Source: Chelativorans sp.
GTDB taxonomy: Bacteria; Pseudomonadota; Alphaproteobacteria; Rhizobiales; Rhizobiaceae
Length of the DNA stretch: 64,000 bases
Direction: 5' to 3'
Assembly: GCF_031180965.1 (NCBI RefSeq)
Contig: NZ_JAPSLH010000015.1
Coordinates: 1 to 64,000, forward strand
Part shown: piece by piece, positions 28,846 to 38,262 of the stretch
Numbering within the stretch: position 1 is the first letter of the stretch
How the letters are laid out: each line of letters opens with the position of its first letter
Position numbers and translations under genes: made by a program
Notes under the pieces: model-generated
What the model was told of the DNA's origin: nothing
What the model saw: only the letters and a program-made list of their open reading frames with translations
Database searches by the model: none

Positions 28846-29613
28846 TCAATGTGTGTGCCCGTCCGATCGGCCCTGCCGGGCGCGCTTGCGCCGGGCCAGC
28901 ATGTTGAGCACCTCGACCAGCGCCGAGAAGGCCATGGCGACGTAGATATAGCCCTTCGGCACGTGGAAGCCGAAGCCGTCGGCGATCAGCGTGGTGCCGA
29001 TCATCAGCAGGAAGCCCAGCGCCAGCATCACCACGGTCGGGTTGGCGGCGATGAAGCGCGACAGCGGCTCGGCGGCAACCAGCATCACCGTCACCGCCGC
29101 GATCACCGCGATGAACATGATGGCGATGTGATCGGTCATGCCGACGGCGGTGATGATGGAGTCGATGGAGAAGACCAGATCGAGCAGCAGGATCTGGGTG
29201 ATGGCCGATCCCATGGTGATGGTCGCCGCCTTGCCCATCATATTCTCCTTGGGGTCCTCGGGGTCGACCGAGTGATGGATCTCCTTGGTTGCCTTCCATA
29301 CCAGAAAGAGGCCGCCCGCGATCAGGATGAGGTCGCGCCAGGAAAAGCCGTGCCCGAAGACCGTGAAGAGCGGCTGCGTGAGCTGCACGATGATGGAGAT
29401 GGTGCCGAGCAGCGCGAGGCGCAGGATGAGCGCGGCGGCGATGCCCAGCCGGCGGGCGCGGGCCTGCATCTCCTGCGGCAGCTTGTTGGTCAGGATGGAG
29501 ATGAAGATCAGGTTGTCGATGCCGAGGACGATTTCGAGGGTCACCAGCGTGACCAGCGCCACCCAGGCTTCCGGACTGGACACGAAATCGAAGTGCGACA
29601 GCAGCCATTCCAT
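28846..29613 (-). CDS. TerC-family integral membrane protein
   Basis: The 255-residue protein has about seven membrane segments and the paired TerC motifs [15 protein letters not shown] and [15 protein letters not shown], whose Asp residues are thought to bind metal; relatives export Mn or aid metalation of secreted proteins. The gene stands alone from the tellurite ter cluster. Start at 29613 ([11 protein letters not shown]) has AGGA upstream; longer readings run into ymdB. Confidence 0.88.
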   Translation of the reverse strand: MEWLLSHFDFVSSPEAWVALVTLVTLEIVLGIDNLIFISILTNKLPQEMQARARRLGIAAALILRLALLGTISIIVQLTQPLFTVFGHGFSWRDLILIAGGLFLVWKATKEIHHSVDPEDPKENMMGKAATITMGSAITQILLLDLVFSIDSIITAVGMTDHIAIMFIAVIAAVTVMLVAAEPLSRFIAANPTVVMLALGFLLMIGTTLIADGFGFHVPKGYIYVAMAFSALVEVLNMLARRKRARQGRSDGHTH

Positions 29614-29675
29614 CGGGAGGTCCTGTGTTGAGGAGGGTAAAATTTCCGCAGAGTTAGGGGCGAGCGCGGGCCGCG

Positions 29676-30500
29676 TCAACGCCAGAAGGCGGGAACGGTC
29701 TCTTCCAGCCGGGGCCCGAGCCGGAGCGGGGCGATCTTTTCCGCAAGCCCGGTGCGATCGGAAATGTCGATCCCGACGCCGCAGATGGTGGCGGGGCCTT
29801 CCGCGGCCTCGAAGCGGCCCTTCGGCACCTTGGTGGTGAAGCGGTTGAGCGGCTCCTCCTTGTCCATGCCGAGCGAGGAATCGTAGTCGCCGCACATGCC
29901 CGCATCCGACATATAGGCGGTGCCGCCGTTGAGGATCTGGTGATCGGCCGTCGGCTGGTGCGTATGCGTGCCGATGACGGCGCTCGCCCGGCCGTCCACG
30001 AAATGACCGAAGCAGACCTTTTCCGACGTCGCCTCGGCATGGAAGTCGATGAACACCGCATCGGCCTGCTCGCCAAGGGGGCAGGCGGCAAGCTCCGCCT
30101 CCACCGTGCGGAAGGGATCGTCAAGGTCAGGGTTCATGAAGACGCGGCCCATGATATTGGCCGCCAGCACGCGCGCGCCGTTCCTGGCGACGTAGAGGCC
30201 GGAGCCCTTGCCCGGCGTGCCCTTCGGGAAATTCGCCGGGCGCAGGAAGCGTTCCTCGCGCGGCGCGAAGCTCAGCGCCTCGCGCTGGTCCCAGACATGG
30301 TTGCCTGTGGTCACGACGTCGGCACCGGCCCGCAGGGTGTTGTGAAAGATCTCTTCCGTGATGCCGAAGCCGCCGGCGGCGTTTTCACCGTTCACGACGA
30401 CGAAATCGAGCCTGAGATCGGAGATCAGCCCCGGCAGCCGCTCCCAAACGGCGGTGCGGCCCGAGCGGCCGACCATGTCTCCCAAGAACAACAGACGCAT
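29676..30500 (-). CDS. ymdB: YmdB-family metallophosphoesterase
   Basis: The 274-residue protein matches the TIGR00282 family: [39 protein letters not shown] and the C-terminal [14 protein letters not shown] supply the di-iron ligands. The Bacillus YmdB has 2',3'-cAMP phosphodiesterase activity and affects biofilm fate; role here unknown. It lies 9 nt after the 5-formyl-THF cyclo-ligase gene. Confidence 0.9.
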   Translation of the reverse strand: MRLLFLGDMVGRSGRTAVWERLPGLISDLRLDFVVVNGENAAGGFGITEEIFHNTLRAGADVVTTGNHVWDQREALSFAPREERFLRPANFPKGTPGKGSGLYVARNGARVLAANIMGRVFMNPDLDDPFRTVEAELAACPLGEQADAVFIDFHAEATSEKVCFGHFVDGRASAVIGTHTHQPTADHQILNGGTAYMSDAGMCGDYDSSLGMDKEEPLNRFTTKVPKGRFEAAEGPATICGVGIDISDRTGLAEKIAPLRLGPRLEETVPAFWR

Positions 30501-30509
30501 CGGCTGCTC

Positions 30510-31097
30510 TTACAAGCGCTCGGGGAAGCGGCGCAAGCCGCTTTCGGTGAGGATCTCGGACAGGGCGACATCATGCGGCTGGTCGGGGACCTCCGGCACC
30601 TCCTGGCAATCGAAGGCGATGCCGATGAGACGCGGCGCGCGGCCTTTCTCGCGCAGGCGGTCGATGGCGCGGTCGTAATAGCCGGCGCCGTAGCCGATGC
30701 GGTGGCCCCGCGCGTCGAAAGCGGCGAGCGGCACGAGCATCAGGTCAGGATCAAGCTCGGCCGCGCTCTCGTCCGGGCCGTGCGTGCCGAAACCCATATC
30801 GACGAGCGGCGCGCCGCGCGTGAGCTCGCGGAAGACGATGGTGGTCTTGTCGAGGATGGCGGGCAGGCAGAGCCGCGCACCGCGCTCGCGCAGCGCCGAC
30901 ATCAGCGGGCGCACATCGACTTCGGAGCGCATGGGCCAGAAGGCGGAGACGACCGAACCGGGCGGCGGAGCGATGTCGTCCGCCACCGCGGCGAAGCGCA
31001 GGGAAGCCTCGATGCGCCACTGCGGGTCGAGCGCGTCGCGGCGGGCAAGCGCCTCCTGCCTCAGCCGTTTCTTCAGTTCGCGGGGAGTTAGGGTCAT
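30510..31097 (-). CDS. 5-formyltetrahydrofolate cyclo-ligase
   Basis: ATP-dependent conversion of 5-formyl-THF to 5,10-methenyl-THF. From the ATG at 31097 the protein is 195 residues with the basic N terminus TPRELKKRLRQEALARRDAL and the active-site motif GYGAGYYDRA. A 6S RNA gene lies about 75 nt upstream on the same strand, the conserved ssrS-ygfA linkage. ymdB follows. Confidence 0.92.
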   Translation of the reverse strand: MTLTPRELKKRLRQEALARRDALDPQWRIEASLRFAAVADDIAPPPGSVVSAFWPMRSEVDVRPLMSALRERGARLCLPAILDKTTIVFRELTRGAPLVDMGFGTHGPDESAAELDPDLMLVPLAAFDARGHRIGYGAGYYDRAIDRLREKGRAPRLIGIAFDCQEVPEVPDQPHDVALSEILTESGLRRFPERL

Positions 31098-31171
31098 GGC
31101 CGGCCTTCTCGAACGATGCGCCTTTTCGGCGTGAACCGGCATGGTGGCAAATGGAGGTGGCCAGGGAAAGA

Positions 31172-31330
31172 GCGGCGATCCACGACAACCGATGGAATTG
31201 CGATCCCGGGAACCTACAAAGTAGGTGGGCGCCGTGTGGCCAAGCCCACAGGCAAGGCCAGGGACAGCTCCCTTCAGGATCGTTAAGGCCCCGGGGAAAA
31301 TGATTCCTGTCGCGAGGCGCAGATCGCCTC
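31172..31330 (-). ncRNA. ssrS: 6S RNA (ssrS), RNA polymerase regulator
   Basis: About 160-nt RNA that mimics an open promoter and binds the housekeeping RNA polymerase. Visible marks: a terminal stem GGCGATC/GATCGCC pairing 31322-31328 with 31174-31180; the 5' side of the bubble with CCCCGGGGCCTTAACGATCC; and the 3'-side small hairpin CCTAC-TTT-GTAGG followed by TTCCCGGGATCG, a typical alphaproteobacterial 6S element. It is directly upstream of 5-formyl-THF cyclo-ligase, as in most bacteria. The ends are estimated from the stem and promoter spacing. Confidence 0.82.
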
Positions 31331-31334
31331 CACC

Positions 31335-31340
31335 AATATA
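31335..31340 (-). promoter_or_regulatory. -10 element of the 6S RNA promoter
   Basis: TATATT on the minus strand, about 6-7 nt before the predicted 5' end of the 6S RNA near 31329. A -35 element is not clear in the GC-rich stretch upstream. Confidence 0.5.
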
Positions 31341-31487
31341 GGCGCGCGCCGCCCTTTGCGCCAGAGCATTCGAGCTGCCCGCCATGGAAAAACCTGTGGC
31401 GGGCGAGGCGCAATACGAAGCCGCCGCTGGCCCTTTGCCGCGCTGCGTCGTCCCGCGAAGCTGAGACTGCAGCAGGAGAAGCCCCCT

Positions 31488-31934
31488 ATGTCCGCCATCA
31501 CGATCCGCCCGCTCCAGGCTTCCGACCACGCCGATTGGCGCAGGCTCTGGACAGCCTATCTCATCTTTTATGAAGTGAGCCTGCCGGAGGAGGTCTATCG
31601 CTCCACCTGGGAGCGCCTGTTCGCCCAAGGAGAATACGAGCCGAGGGGGCTCGTCGCGGTGGTGGACGAAAGGGCGGTCGGCCTCGTCCATTATATCTTC
31701 TACCGCACCTGCTGGGCGGTCGGTAACAACTGTTATCTGCAGGACCTCTATGCGGATCCCGAGCTGCGCGGGAAAGGCGTCGGCCGCGCGCTGATCGAGG
31801 CGGTCTATCGCGAGGCGGACAAAGCGGGCGCGGCGAATGTCTACTGGCTGACGCAGGAATTCAATCAGACGGCGCGCCAGCTCTACGATCGCGTAGGCAA
31901 GCTCACGCCCTTCATAAAATACCAGCGGCGCTGA
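31488..31934 (+). CDS. GNAT-family N-acetyltransferase
   Basis: The 148-residue protein has the GNAT acetyl-CoA loop DPELRGKGVGRALIEAV (R/Q-x-x-G-x-G/A) and an ITIRPLQASDHADW start. The close match around LYADPELRG and NVYWLTQEFNQTARQLYDRVG suggests the group acetylating small amines or amino acids, but the acceptor is unknown. AGGAG lies about 10 nt before the ATG. It is divergent from the 6S RNA. Confidence 0.88.
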   Translation: MSAITIRPLQASDHADWRRLWTAYLIFYEVSLPEEVYRSTWERLFAQGEYEPRGLVAVVDERAVGLVHYIFYRTCWAVGNNCYLQDLYADPELRGKGVGRALIEAVYREADKAGAANVYWLTQEFNQTARQLYDRVGKLTPFIKYQRR

Positions 31935-31953
31935 AGGGGAGGGTCGCGCCGGG

Positions 31954-32739
31954 TCAGGCCAGGCCGCGCCGGCCGACCTTGCGCTGCCCGGGCGGCATCT
32001 GCGGTTCGGCCTCGGCGCCCGCCGAAAGTTTGACGTCCCTGCCGCCGCCGAAGACGATGTCCAGGAAATCCACGAGCCATTGCTTGAGGTGGGTGTCCCA
32101 GATGAGGCGGCCGCCCAGATGATCGCGCCCCGGCTGGGCGCCCGGCAGCACGAAACGATGCGCTCCGCGCACCACCCAGCGCTGCATCATGGCGCGCGTC
32201 AGCTCGGCGTGGAACTGGATGCCCCAGGCGCTCTTGCCGTAGCGGAACGCCTGGTTGGGATAATGTTCGGCTGTCGCGAGAAGGGTTGCGCCCGAGGGAA
32301 GCGAAAAGCCCTCGCGGTGGAACTGGTAGACCATTTCCGGCCAGTGCAGAAGCTTGCGCCCCTCCTCGGTGGGCCGGATCGGATACCAGCCCACTTCCAC
32401 GAGCCCATGGTCATGGCTCTTAACCACGCCGCCCAGATGGTTCACCAGCATCTGGGCGCCGAGGCAGATGCCGAGGAAGGGCTTTTCCTCCCTGAGAGGA
32501 ACGGCTAGCCACTCGGTCTCGCGGCGGACGAACTCGTCGCGGTCGTTGGCGCTCATCGGGCCGCCGAAGACAACCGCGCCATGATGCTCGGAAAGCGTCT
32601 CCGGCAGCGGGTCGCCCAGCGGCGGGCGGCGGATGTCGAGGGTAAAGCCGGTCTTTTCCAGAAGCTGCCCGACCCGCCCAGGACTCGACATCTCCTGGTG
32701 CAGCACGACCAGAATCCTTTTCCCGCTCCCCTCAGCCAT
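31954..32739 (-). CDS. Class I glutamine amidotransferase-like protein
   Basis: The 261-residue protein has the triad of GuaA-type glutaminases: nucleophile C92 in FLGICLGAQML, and His/Glu in GIQFHAELT. There is no synthetase domain, so it is a stand-alone hydrolase of the gamma-glutamyl or GMP-synthase-like group; substrate unknown. It lies 8 nt after the TerB-like gene. Confidence 0.85.
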   Translation of the reverse strand: MAEGSGKRILVVLHQEMSSPGRVGQLLEKTGFTLDIRRPPLGDPLPETLSEHHGAVVFGGPMSANDRDEFVRRETEWLAVPLREEKPFLGICLGAQMLVNHLGGVVKSHDHGLVEVGWYPIRPTEEGRKLLHWPEMVYQFHREGFSLPSGATLLATAEHYPNQAFRYGKSAWGIQFHAELTRAMMQRWVVRGAHRFVLPGAQPGRDHLGGRLIWDTHLKQWLVDFLDIVFGGGRDVKLSAGAEAEPQMPPGQRKVGRRGLA

Positions 32740-32747
32740 CCGCGCGG

Positions 32748-33221
32748 CTATACGCCCCCGTCCGTGCCTTCCGTACGCTGCACACGCTGACGCATGGTGA
32801 CGCGCGTGCGCGCATCGACGCCGATGAGCTCGGCGACGCGCCAGATGAGATTGTCCTCCAATTCATGCACCTGGCCATCGGCGAAAACGATTTCCCACAT
32901 GGTTTTTATGAAATGTGCCCGCGCCTCCTCGCCCAGATGGCGCTTCAAGACGCTGGTGAAGACATAAAGATCGACGGCGCTGGCCTCCGCCTCCTCCGCT
33001 GCCTGCATCAGCGCCTTCAACTCCGAGCCGCCGATGCTGTAGGCGCGGGCCAGAGCCTCCTTGAGGCGGGCGCGCTCATCATCGCTGCAAACGCCGTCGG
33101 CGGCCATCACATGGATCAGGAGCGCGGCCGCGGCGACGCGGGGGTCGTCCTCGCCGAGCTGTCCTGCGACCCGCCCGCCGGCAGGCAGGTCTTTGAGGAA
33201 GGATAAAATGCGCTCGAACAT
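32748..33221 (-). CDS. TerB-family (DjlA-like) helical protein
   Basis: The 157-residue protein is a TerB-like all-helical domain: AALLIHVMAADGVCSDDERARLKEAL and IVFADGQVHELEDNLIWRVAELIGV hold the two acidic motifs thought to bind metal. No J-domain is present. Function is unknown; tellurite resistance should not be assumed. It is the first gene of a two-gene unit with the amidotransferase. Confidence 0.8.
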   Translation of the reverse strand: MFERILSFLKDLPAGGRVAGQLGEDDPRVAAAALLIHVMAADGVCSDDERARLKEALARAYSIGGSELKALMQAAEEAEASAVDLYVFTSVLKRHLGEEARAHFIKTMWEIVFADGQVHELEDNLIWRVAELIGVDARTRVTMRQRVQRTEGTDGGV

Positions 33222-33351
33222 CGGTTAAACCTGTGGATCACCCCGATCATGAAGGCCGGCCGCAGGCGGCACAATGGCTTTTTGCACCTGCGAAGGGGTG
33301 CTCAATGGAAAGTGAAAGCACCGCGTATCGTTCCGCGCATGATCGCGCCGG

Positions 33352-35007
33352 TCAGAAAAGGCGGAACCTGCGCGAGGCGCTATCGTCGGGCTCTTCGTCC
33401 GGCTCCACTCCCGGATCGTCGGGGATGGGCGGGCGGATATCGTCGGGCCGTTTCTCTTCCGCCTCGCGGTCTTCCGCCGAGCCGTTCGGAGAAGGCGGAC
33501 TTTCCGCTAGAGCGGGAGCCGCTTCCTCCTGCGGTGCCGGCGCTTCGGCCTCCAGCTCCGGCGTGGCCGCCGTTTCGAGCGATTCATCCGATGTGGCCGG
33601 CGTTTGGAGCGATGCATCCTGCACGCGCGCCTCGCCAGGGGGCACAGTCTCCGACTCCTCACGCGGTGCGGCGATGGCCGGAACGGCCAAGGCGTCGTCG
33701 GCCTCGATTACCTGGCCGAGCCGCTCCATGGGCGCCCGCCATTCGAAGGCGTCGAGCTGGCCCGTGAGCGGCGAGGCAGGCGCCCAATGCTCCGACACAT
33801 AGCCGTCTGCCACCCAGGCGGGGTCGCGCGGCGCACGCACCGCCCTCGCAAGCCAGTGCCTCACGCGGCCCTGATCGCCCGTTTCGGCCTCCTCGATATC
33901 GGCGAGCAGCAGGAACGCACCTTCGCGCGGCTCCAGGCGGACGGCGGCTTCGGCCGCAGCCCGCGCTTCCTTGTATTCGCCGGCGGCGAGGGCGGCGCGG
34001 GCGACGGCGAGCTCCGATTCCACATTATTGGGCTTCAGCCGGCGCAGCTTTCGCGCCCGGGCGAGGCGGTCATGGGTGGAATCGCCTGCCCGCGCATGGA
34101 CATAGACATCTGCCACCTCGGGATGCGGCGAGACGGCCCATGCGGCTTCGAGCACCTTGGCGCCGCGCCGCAGATCGTTCTGGCGGAAAAGGGCGCGCGC
34201 CGCGGTAACCGCCGCCGGCACGAAATCCGGCTGTAGTCGATGCGCCTCCAGCGCCGCGGTTTTCGCGGCGGCCGGGTCCCTGTCGAGCTGCTCCATGGCC
34301 TGGGCGGTCAGCAGCACGGCGCGCCGGCGCGCCAGCCGGTCGCGCTCCTCCTTCATGGCCGGCTTCTGCGCGTCGAGGAGCGCCAGTGCACCCTGCCAGT
34401 CATGCGCCTCTGTCCGGGCTTCCAGCGTGGCGTTGACCGCCCAGCCGAGCTGCGGCGCGACCTGCACGGCCTGGGCGGCATAGTGGCGCGCCGCTTCCCT
34501 CTCGCCCAGGCGCTCGGCTTCCACATAGAGCCCGCGCAGGCCGAGAAGGCGCGTTTCCGGATCCTCCGCCATGGCGCCGAATTTCTGCCGCGCCCCATCG
34601 TGATCGCCTTCTAGCATTGCCGCCTGCGCATCCAGGAGGTGGATCAGCGGCTCCCGGTCGGAGGATAGGAGCTTTGCGGCCTGCTTGCCCATGCGTCGGG
34701 CAAGACCGCCGTCGCCAGCGCCTGCCGCGATCAGGCCGGTGGAGAGCGCCTGATAGCCCCGGTCCCGCCGGCGGACGCGGAAATACCGTGCCACGGCATA
34801 AGGACTGTTCCAGATGCCGCGGATGAGCCACCACAGGATCATGAGAGCCGCGACCGCTCCCACCACGAGCACGGCGGCAACCATCAGCGTCACCTCGTAG
34901 CGGTATCCGCCGAAGGTGATGGCAAGCTCGCCCGGCCGCTCCGCAAGCCAGGCGAAACCCAGCCCGAGCAGAAGCACAAGAAGGAGGAAGAAAAGGATGC
35001 GGAACAT
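33352..35007 (-). CDS. hemY: HemY-like TPR membrane protein of the heme operon
   Basis: The 551-residue protein has two N-terminal membrane helices (about 3-20 and 40-64), a HemY N-terminal domain and TPR-like repeats (AGEYKEARAAAEAAVRLEPREG), then a Pro/Glu-rich acidic tail. It is the proteobacterial HemY of hem operons, whose exact part in tetrapyrrole synthesis is not known; it is not protoporphyrinogen oxidase. It follows the mitofilin gene by 11 nt. Confidence 0.88.
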   Translation of the reverse strand: MFRILFFLLLVLLLGLGFAWLAERPGELAITFGGYRYEVTLMVAAVLVVGAVAALMILWWLIRGIWNSPYAVARYFRVRRRDRGYQALSTGLIAAGAGDGGLARRMGKQAAKLLSSDREPLIHLLDAQAAMLEGDHDGARQKFGAMAEDPETRLLGLRGLYVEAERLGEREAARHYAAQAVQVAPQLGWAVNATLEARTEAHDWQGALALLDAQKPAMKEERDRLARRRAVLLTAQAMEQLDRDPAAAKTAALEAHRLQPDFVPAAVTAARALFRQNDLRRGAKVLEAAWAVSPHPEVADVYVHARAGDSTHDRLARARKLRRLKPNNVESELAVARAALAAGEYKEARAAAEAAVRLEPREGAFLLLADIEEAETGDQGRVRHWLARAVRAPRDPAWVADGYVSEHWAPASPLTGQLDAFEWRAPMERLGQVIEADDALAVPAIAAPREESETVPPGEARVQDASLQTPATSDESLETAATPELEAEAPAPQEEAAPALAESPPSPNGSAEDREAEEKRPDDIRPPIPDDPGVEPDEEPDDSASRRFRLF

Positions 35008-35018
35008 CGGCGCCGTCC

Positions 35019-36458
35019 TTACGCGGGCTTCAATGCGCCCGAAAGCGCCTTTTCCAGAACCTGGTCGGCCGCCTGCCGTGCGCGCAGCTTTTCGCCGAAA
35101 TCCTGCGCCGTCTGCTTGGCGTCAGCCGGCAGGGACTCGAACTCGGCGAGCGCTTGGGCGTAGTCGCTGCGCTGAACCGCCGCTTCCATCCGCGCGGCGA
35201 TCGCGCCGGGCGTGTCGCCCTCCGCCTCACCGACGGGACGCACCGTCACGGCCGAGCGCGCGCTCGCCATCAGCCGCTCGAAAAACCCGGCGTCGGGCGG
35301 CACGTCGGACTGGGTCGCGGCAATCTGAGAGGCGACCTGCGGTGCCTCGCTGACCAGCTCAGCCTCGGTCGGAATGCCGGTCTGGGCATAGGGGCGAAGC
35401 GGTTCCAGCTCCGCCGCGTTCGGGGCGAGCGCGGCATAGGTTTCAAGCTCGCTTGCAAAGGGCGCGCCGCGCTCGACAGCCGACCGCAGCGCCGAGGCGG
35501 CGACGACAAGGGCGAGCTGCGGCTGCTGGTCCTGCTGCGCCACCTGCTCGCCGAGCTGGGTGACCTGGCGCACGATCTCGTCCAGCCGCTGGGCAGTGGC
35601 GGCGGCGGTTTCCTGGGCGGCGGTCGCCGCCTGCACCGCGCTGTCGACGCGGCCCTGAAGCTCCTCGATGCGCTGCGCTGCCTCACCGCCGCCAGCCGCT
35701 TCCGCGGCTTGCGGCGTCGCCGCGACACGCTGCTCGAGTTCGGCCAGCTGCTGGCTCAGCGTTTGCAGTTCGGGGCCGGCCTGCCCCGGAGGGGCGGATT
35801 GAAGCGCGGCGACCGTGTCGCGCAATTCCGCGATCTGCTGCCTGGGTTCGGCGAGTGCCTGCTCCAACGCCTCGGCCGATGTGCCGGCGGAACCCGTCTC
35901 TCTTACCTGCGCGAGTTCGCTTTGCAGGGCGGCGACCTGCTGCTGGAGCTCGCCGACGGCCGGATCAGGGGCTGCTTCCCTGCCGACTGGAACCATTTCG
36001 GCCCAGATCAGGGCTGCACCAATCGCAAGCGCGATGAGGGCGCCCGCAACACCAGCCAACAGCGCACTTCCGACGCCGCTGCGCGACCTGGCATCGCCCT
36101 GCCATGACGAAGCCGGCTGGGCGGGCTCCTCCGGAATGCTTCCCGGCCCATCCGCGCCCGGTTCGCCGGCGGAAGGAGATGTTGGCTCCGCTGCCTCATA
36201 AGGCGCGCCCGAGGTGGCGCGCTGGGAGAGCTCGGCCTCGCTCAAGGCGGAGTCTCCGCCGGCTGCCCTGTCGGGGTCGTCGGCCTGCGCATCCGCATAG
36301 GCAGGCGCGGGCTCGGGCACTGGGTCCCGCGCGGCATCCCCGGCAGGGCTCGCCGGCCCTTCGGCCGAATCCTCGCGCCTGACAGGCTCGGCATCGAGAT
36401 CGATCGTCACCGGCTCCCGGCTCATGTTCGAGTGGCGCGTCCTCGGTGTCTTGACCAT
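35019..36458 (-). CDS. Alphaproteobacterial mitofilin/Mic60-like protein
   Basis: The 479-residue protein has an acidic, Ala/Pro-rich cytoplasmic N terminus, a membrane helix near 112-132 (ALLAGVAGALIALAIGAALIW), a long periplasmic coiled coil rich in Gln/Leu, and a C-terminal domain with ALVVAASALRSAVERGAPFASELE that matches COG4223/mitofilin. Alphaproteobacterial Mic60 homologues are encoded in hem loci and shape inner-membrane folds in photosynthetic relatives (established); role here is inferred. Start at 36458 (MVKTPR) has GGAG 7 nt upstream; 36425 is an alternative. Confidence 0.85.
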   Translation of the reverse strand: MVKTPRTRHSNMSREPVTIDLDAEPVRREDSAEGPASPAGDAARDPVPEPAPAYADAQADDPDRAAGGDSALSEAELSQRATSGAPYEAAEPTSPSAGEPGADGPGSIPEEPAQPASSWQGDARSRSGVGSALLAGVAGALIALAIGAALIWAEMVPVGREAAPDPAVGELQQQVAALQSELAQVRETGSAGTSAEALEQALAEPRQQIAELRDTVAALQSAPPGQAGPELQTLSQQLAELEQRVAATPQAAEAAGGGEAAQRIEELQGRVDSAVQAATAAQETAAATAQRLDEIVRQVTQLGEQVAQQDQQPQLALVVAASALRSAVERGAPFASELETYAALAPNAAELEPLRPYAQTGIPTEAELVSEAPQVASQIAATQSDVPPDAGFFERLMASARSAVTVRPVGEAEGDTPGAIAARMEAAVQRSDYAQALAEFESLPADAKQTAQDFGEKLRARQAADQVLEKALSGALKPA

Positions 36459-36538
36459 CCGGCAGCTCCGCTTCCAAACCGCGCGCCTTTGCGGCGCAGC
36501 ATTCCCTATCACAGGCACCTTGTCCTAAAAAGGCGACG

Positions 36539-37258
36539 CTATCCGCGTCCCTCGAGCATCGAAAGCACCGCCTCTTCGGTTGGTTCCCGCGCTATGTGCG
36601 CACGGCCGGCGATCGCCTTGGGAAGAACGCGCGCGACACGCTCGGAGATGACGAAATAATTCGCGCTCTCCAGCAGGGGCGCTACCGGGCCGCGCGTCGC
36701 TAGGTTGGCGAAAAGCTCGGCGGCGACGGCGGAATAAAGAAGCACGGCGTCAATCGGAGCCCCGGACACGGCATCGTGCAACTCGCCTTCCGCCAGCGGG
36801 ACTTTCACCGTGTCGTAAGTCTCCAGCGGCACGACGCCGAAGCCGGCCCCGGCGAGGTCCTGTTCCAGCCTGTCGCGGCGAAGACGGCCGCAAAGCAGGA
36901 GAATGCGCGTGCCCGGCGCCGCAGCCTCGGCGATACGTTGTGCCAGATGCTCCGCATCGCCCGCTTGGGAAACCGCGACTCTCAGCCCTGCTTTGCGGGC
37001 CACCTCGCCGGTCGTCTCGCCTACGGCATAGACGGGAAGATGCGCGAGCTCCTTCAGAAGGCCGGCAGGCGCGTGGCGGATGGCATTGGCGCTGGTGACT
37101 GCCGCCGCGCCGAAAGTTCTGGGCGGCGGCCATTCCGTGAGCGGGAGGGCGACAATGCGCGTCAGCGGCAGGACCACTGGCTCGAAGCCGAGCTGCAAAA
37201 GCTTCGCGGCGGTGATGGAGGCGCCGGGTTCCGGTCGCGTGACGAGGACGCGCCGCAA
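36539..37258 (-). CDS. hemD: Uroporphyrinogen-III synthase HemD
   Basis: Cyclises hydroxymethylbilane with inversion of ring D. The 239-residue protein opens RRVLVTRPEPGASITAAKL, the typical HemD strand, and contains TYDTVKVPLAEGELHDA and VLLYSAVAAELF. Sequence conservation in this family is low, but its place right after hemC (3 nt) supports the call. Confidence 0.92.
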   Translation of the reverse strand: MRRVLVTRPEPGASITAAKLLQLGFEPVVLPLTRIVALPLTEWPPPRTFGAAAVTSANAIRHAPAGLLKELAHLPVYAVGETTGEVARKAGLRVAVSQAGDAEHLAQRIAEAAAPGTRILLLCGRLRRDRLEQDLAGAGFGVVPLETYDTVKVPLAEGELHDAVSGAPIDAVLLYSAVAAELFANLATRGPVAPLLESANYFVISERVARVLPKAIAGRAHIAREPTEEAVLSMLEGRG

Positions 37259-37261
37259 AGA

Positions 37262-38191
37262 TCAGCCCCAGCTCCGGAAGAACCTGCTGCCCGCCTTTTC
37301 GCGGATGCGCGCGCCTGCATCCGCTCCAATCCTTGCCGCATCCGCCGCACTCCCCTCGCCGCTGATATCATGTGCCTCGCTCCCGTCCGGCATGAGGATC
37401 ATCCCGGAGAAGCTGATCCGGTCTCCATCCACTTTCGCGTGGCCGGCCATGGGCGTGCGGCAGGAACCGTCGAGCGCGGCGAGAAAGGCGCGTTCGCAGG
37501 CGAGCGCGATCCCCGTCGGACGGTGGTGGATGGCCTCGACCAGAGCGGAAATCCGCGTGTCGCCCTGGCGGCTTTCGATGCAGATCGCCCCTTGCCCGAG
37601 CGCCGGCGGAAAGGCTTCCAGATCCATGATCTCGGTGGCGGCATGCTCCAGCTTCAGCCGCTTCAGCCCGGCAAGGGCGAGCAGAGTGCCGTCGGCCTCG
37701 CCCGAATCCAGCTTGCGCAGCCGTGTCTGCACATTGCCGCGGAACATGCCGACCTGGAGGTCCGGGCGGAGCCGCAGCGCAAGCGCCTGGCGCCTCAGGG
37801 ATGAGGTGCCGAGGTGGGCGCCGGGCGGGAGCTCGGTCAGGCGCATGGCCGCGCGGCCGATGAAGACGTCGCGCACATCCTCGCGCTCCAGGAATGCCGA
37901 AAGCTCAAGCCCCTCGGGGAGGAAGGTCGGCATGTCCTTGGAAGAATGGACGGCAAGGTCGATGCGGCCCGCAAGCAGCGCTTCCTCGATCTCCTTGGTG
38001 AAAAGCCCCTTTCCGCCGGCCTCGGAGAGCGGCCGATCTTGGATGCGATCGCCGGTCGTGCGGATGACCACGATCTCGAAAACTTCCTCGGAAAGCCCGT
38101 GCGCCGCCATCAGGCGCGCCCGGGTCTCCGCCGCCTGGGCCAGCGCCAGGGCGCTGCCGCGCGTTCCGATTCTCACCACATCAGTTTGCAT
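37262..38191 (-). CDS. hemC: Hydroxymethylbilane synthase (porphobilinogen deaminase) HemC
   Basis: Polymerises four porphobilinogens. The 309-residue protein has the catalytic Asp86 in [10 protein letters not shown] and the dipyrromethane cofactor cysteine C244 in [12 protein letters not shown]. First gene of hemC-hemD-mitofilin-hemY and divergent from tsaD over a 71-nt gap, a standard Rhizobiales arrangement. Confidence 0.96.
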   Translation of the reverse strand: MQTDVVRIGTRGSALALAQAAETRARLMAAHGLSEEVFEIVVIRTTGDRIQDRPLSEAGGKGLFTKEIEEALLAGRIDLAVHSSKDMPTFLPEGLELSAFLEREDVRDVFIGRAAMRLTELPPGAHLGTSSLRRQALALRLRPDLQVGMFRGNVQTRLRKLDSGEADGTLLALAGLKRLKLEHAATEIMDLEAFPPALGQGAICIESRQGDTRISALVEAIHHRPTGIALACERAFLAALDGSCRTPMAGHAKVDGDRISFSGMILMPDGSEAHDISGEGSAADAARIGADAGARIREKAGSRFFRSWG

Positions 38192-38262
38192 GCCGTCATG
38201 TCCGTGCTAACCGGCATACCTATCGGGGATCAGCCCCTTCGGCAACCAAACCGGACCACCGG

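Larger units (their letters stand above)
31098..31487. other. Intergenic region holding the 6S RNA and divergent promoters
   Basis: These 390 bases separate the cyclo-ligase gene (minus) and a GNAT gene (plus). The minus strand carries a 6S RNA and its promoter. The rest, about 31346-31487, contains an AGGAG ribosome site for the GNAT gene and no other recognisable element. Confidence 0.75.

Noticed and set aside
28846-33221. Tellurite/stress ter cluster (TerC and TerB)
   Set aside because: The two genes are separated by unrelated housekeeping genes and no TerA, TerD or TerE is present; both families have general roles.
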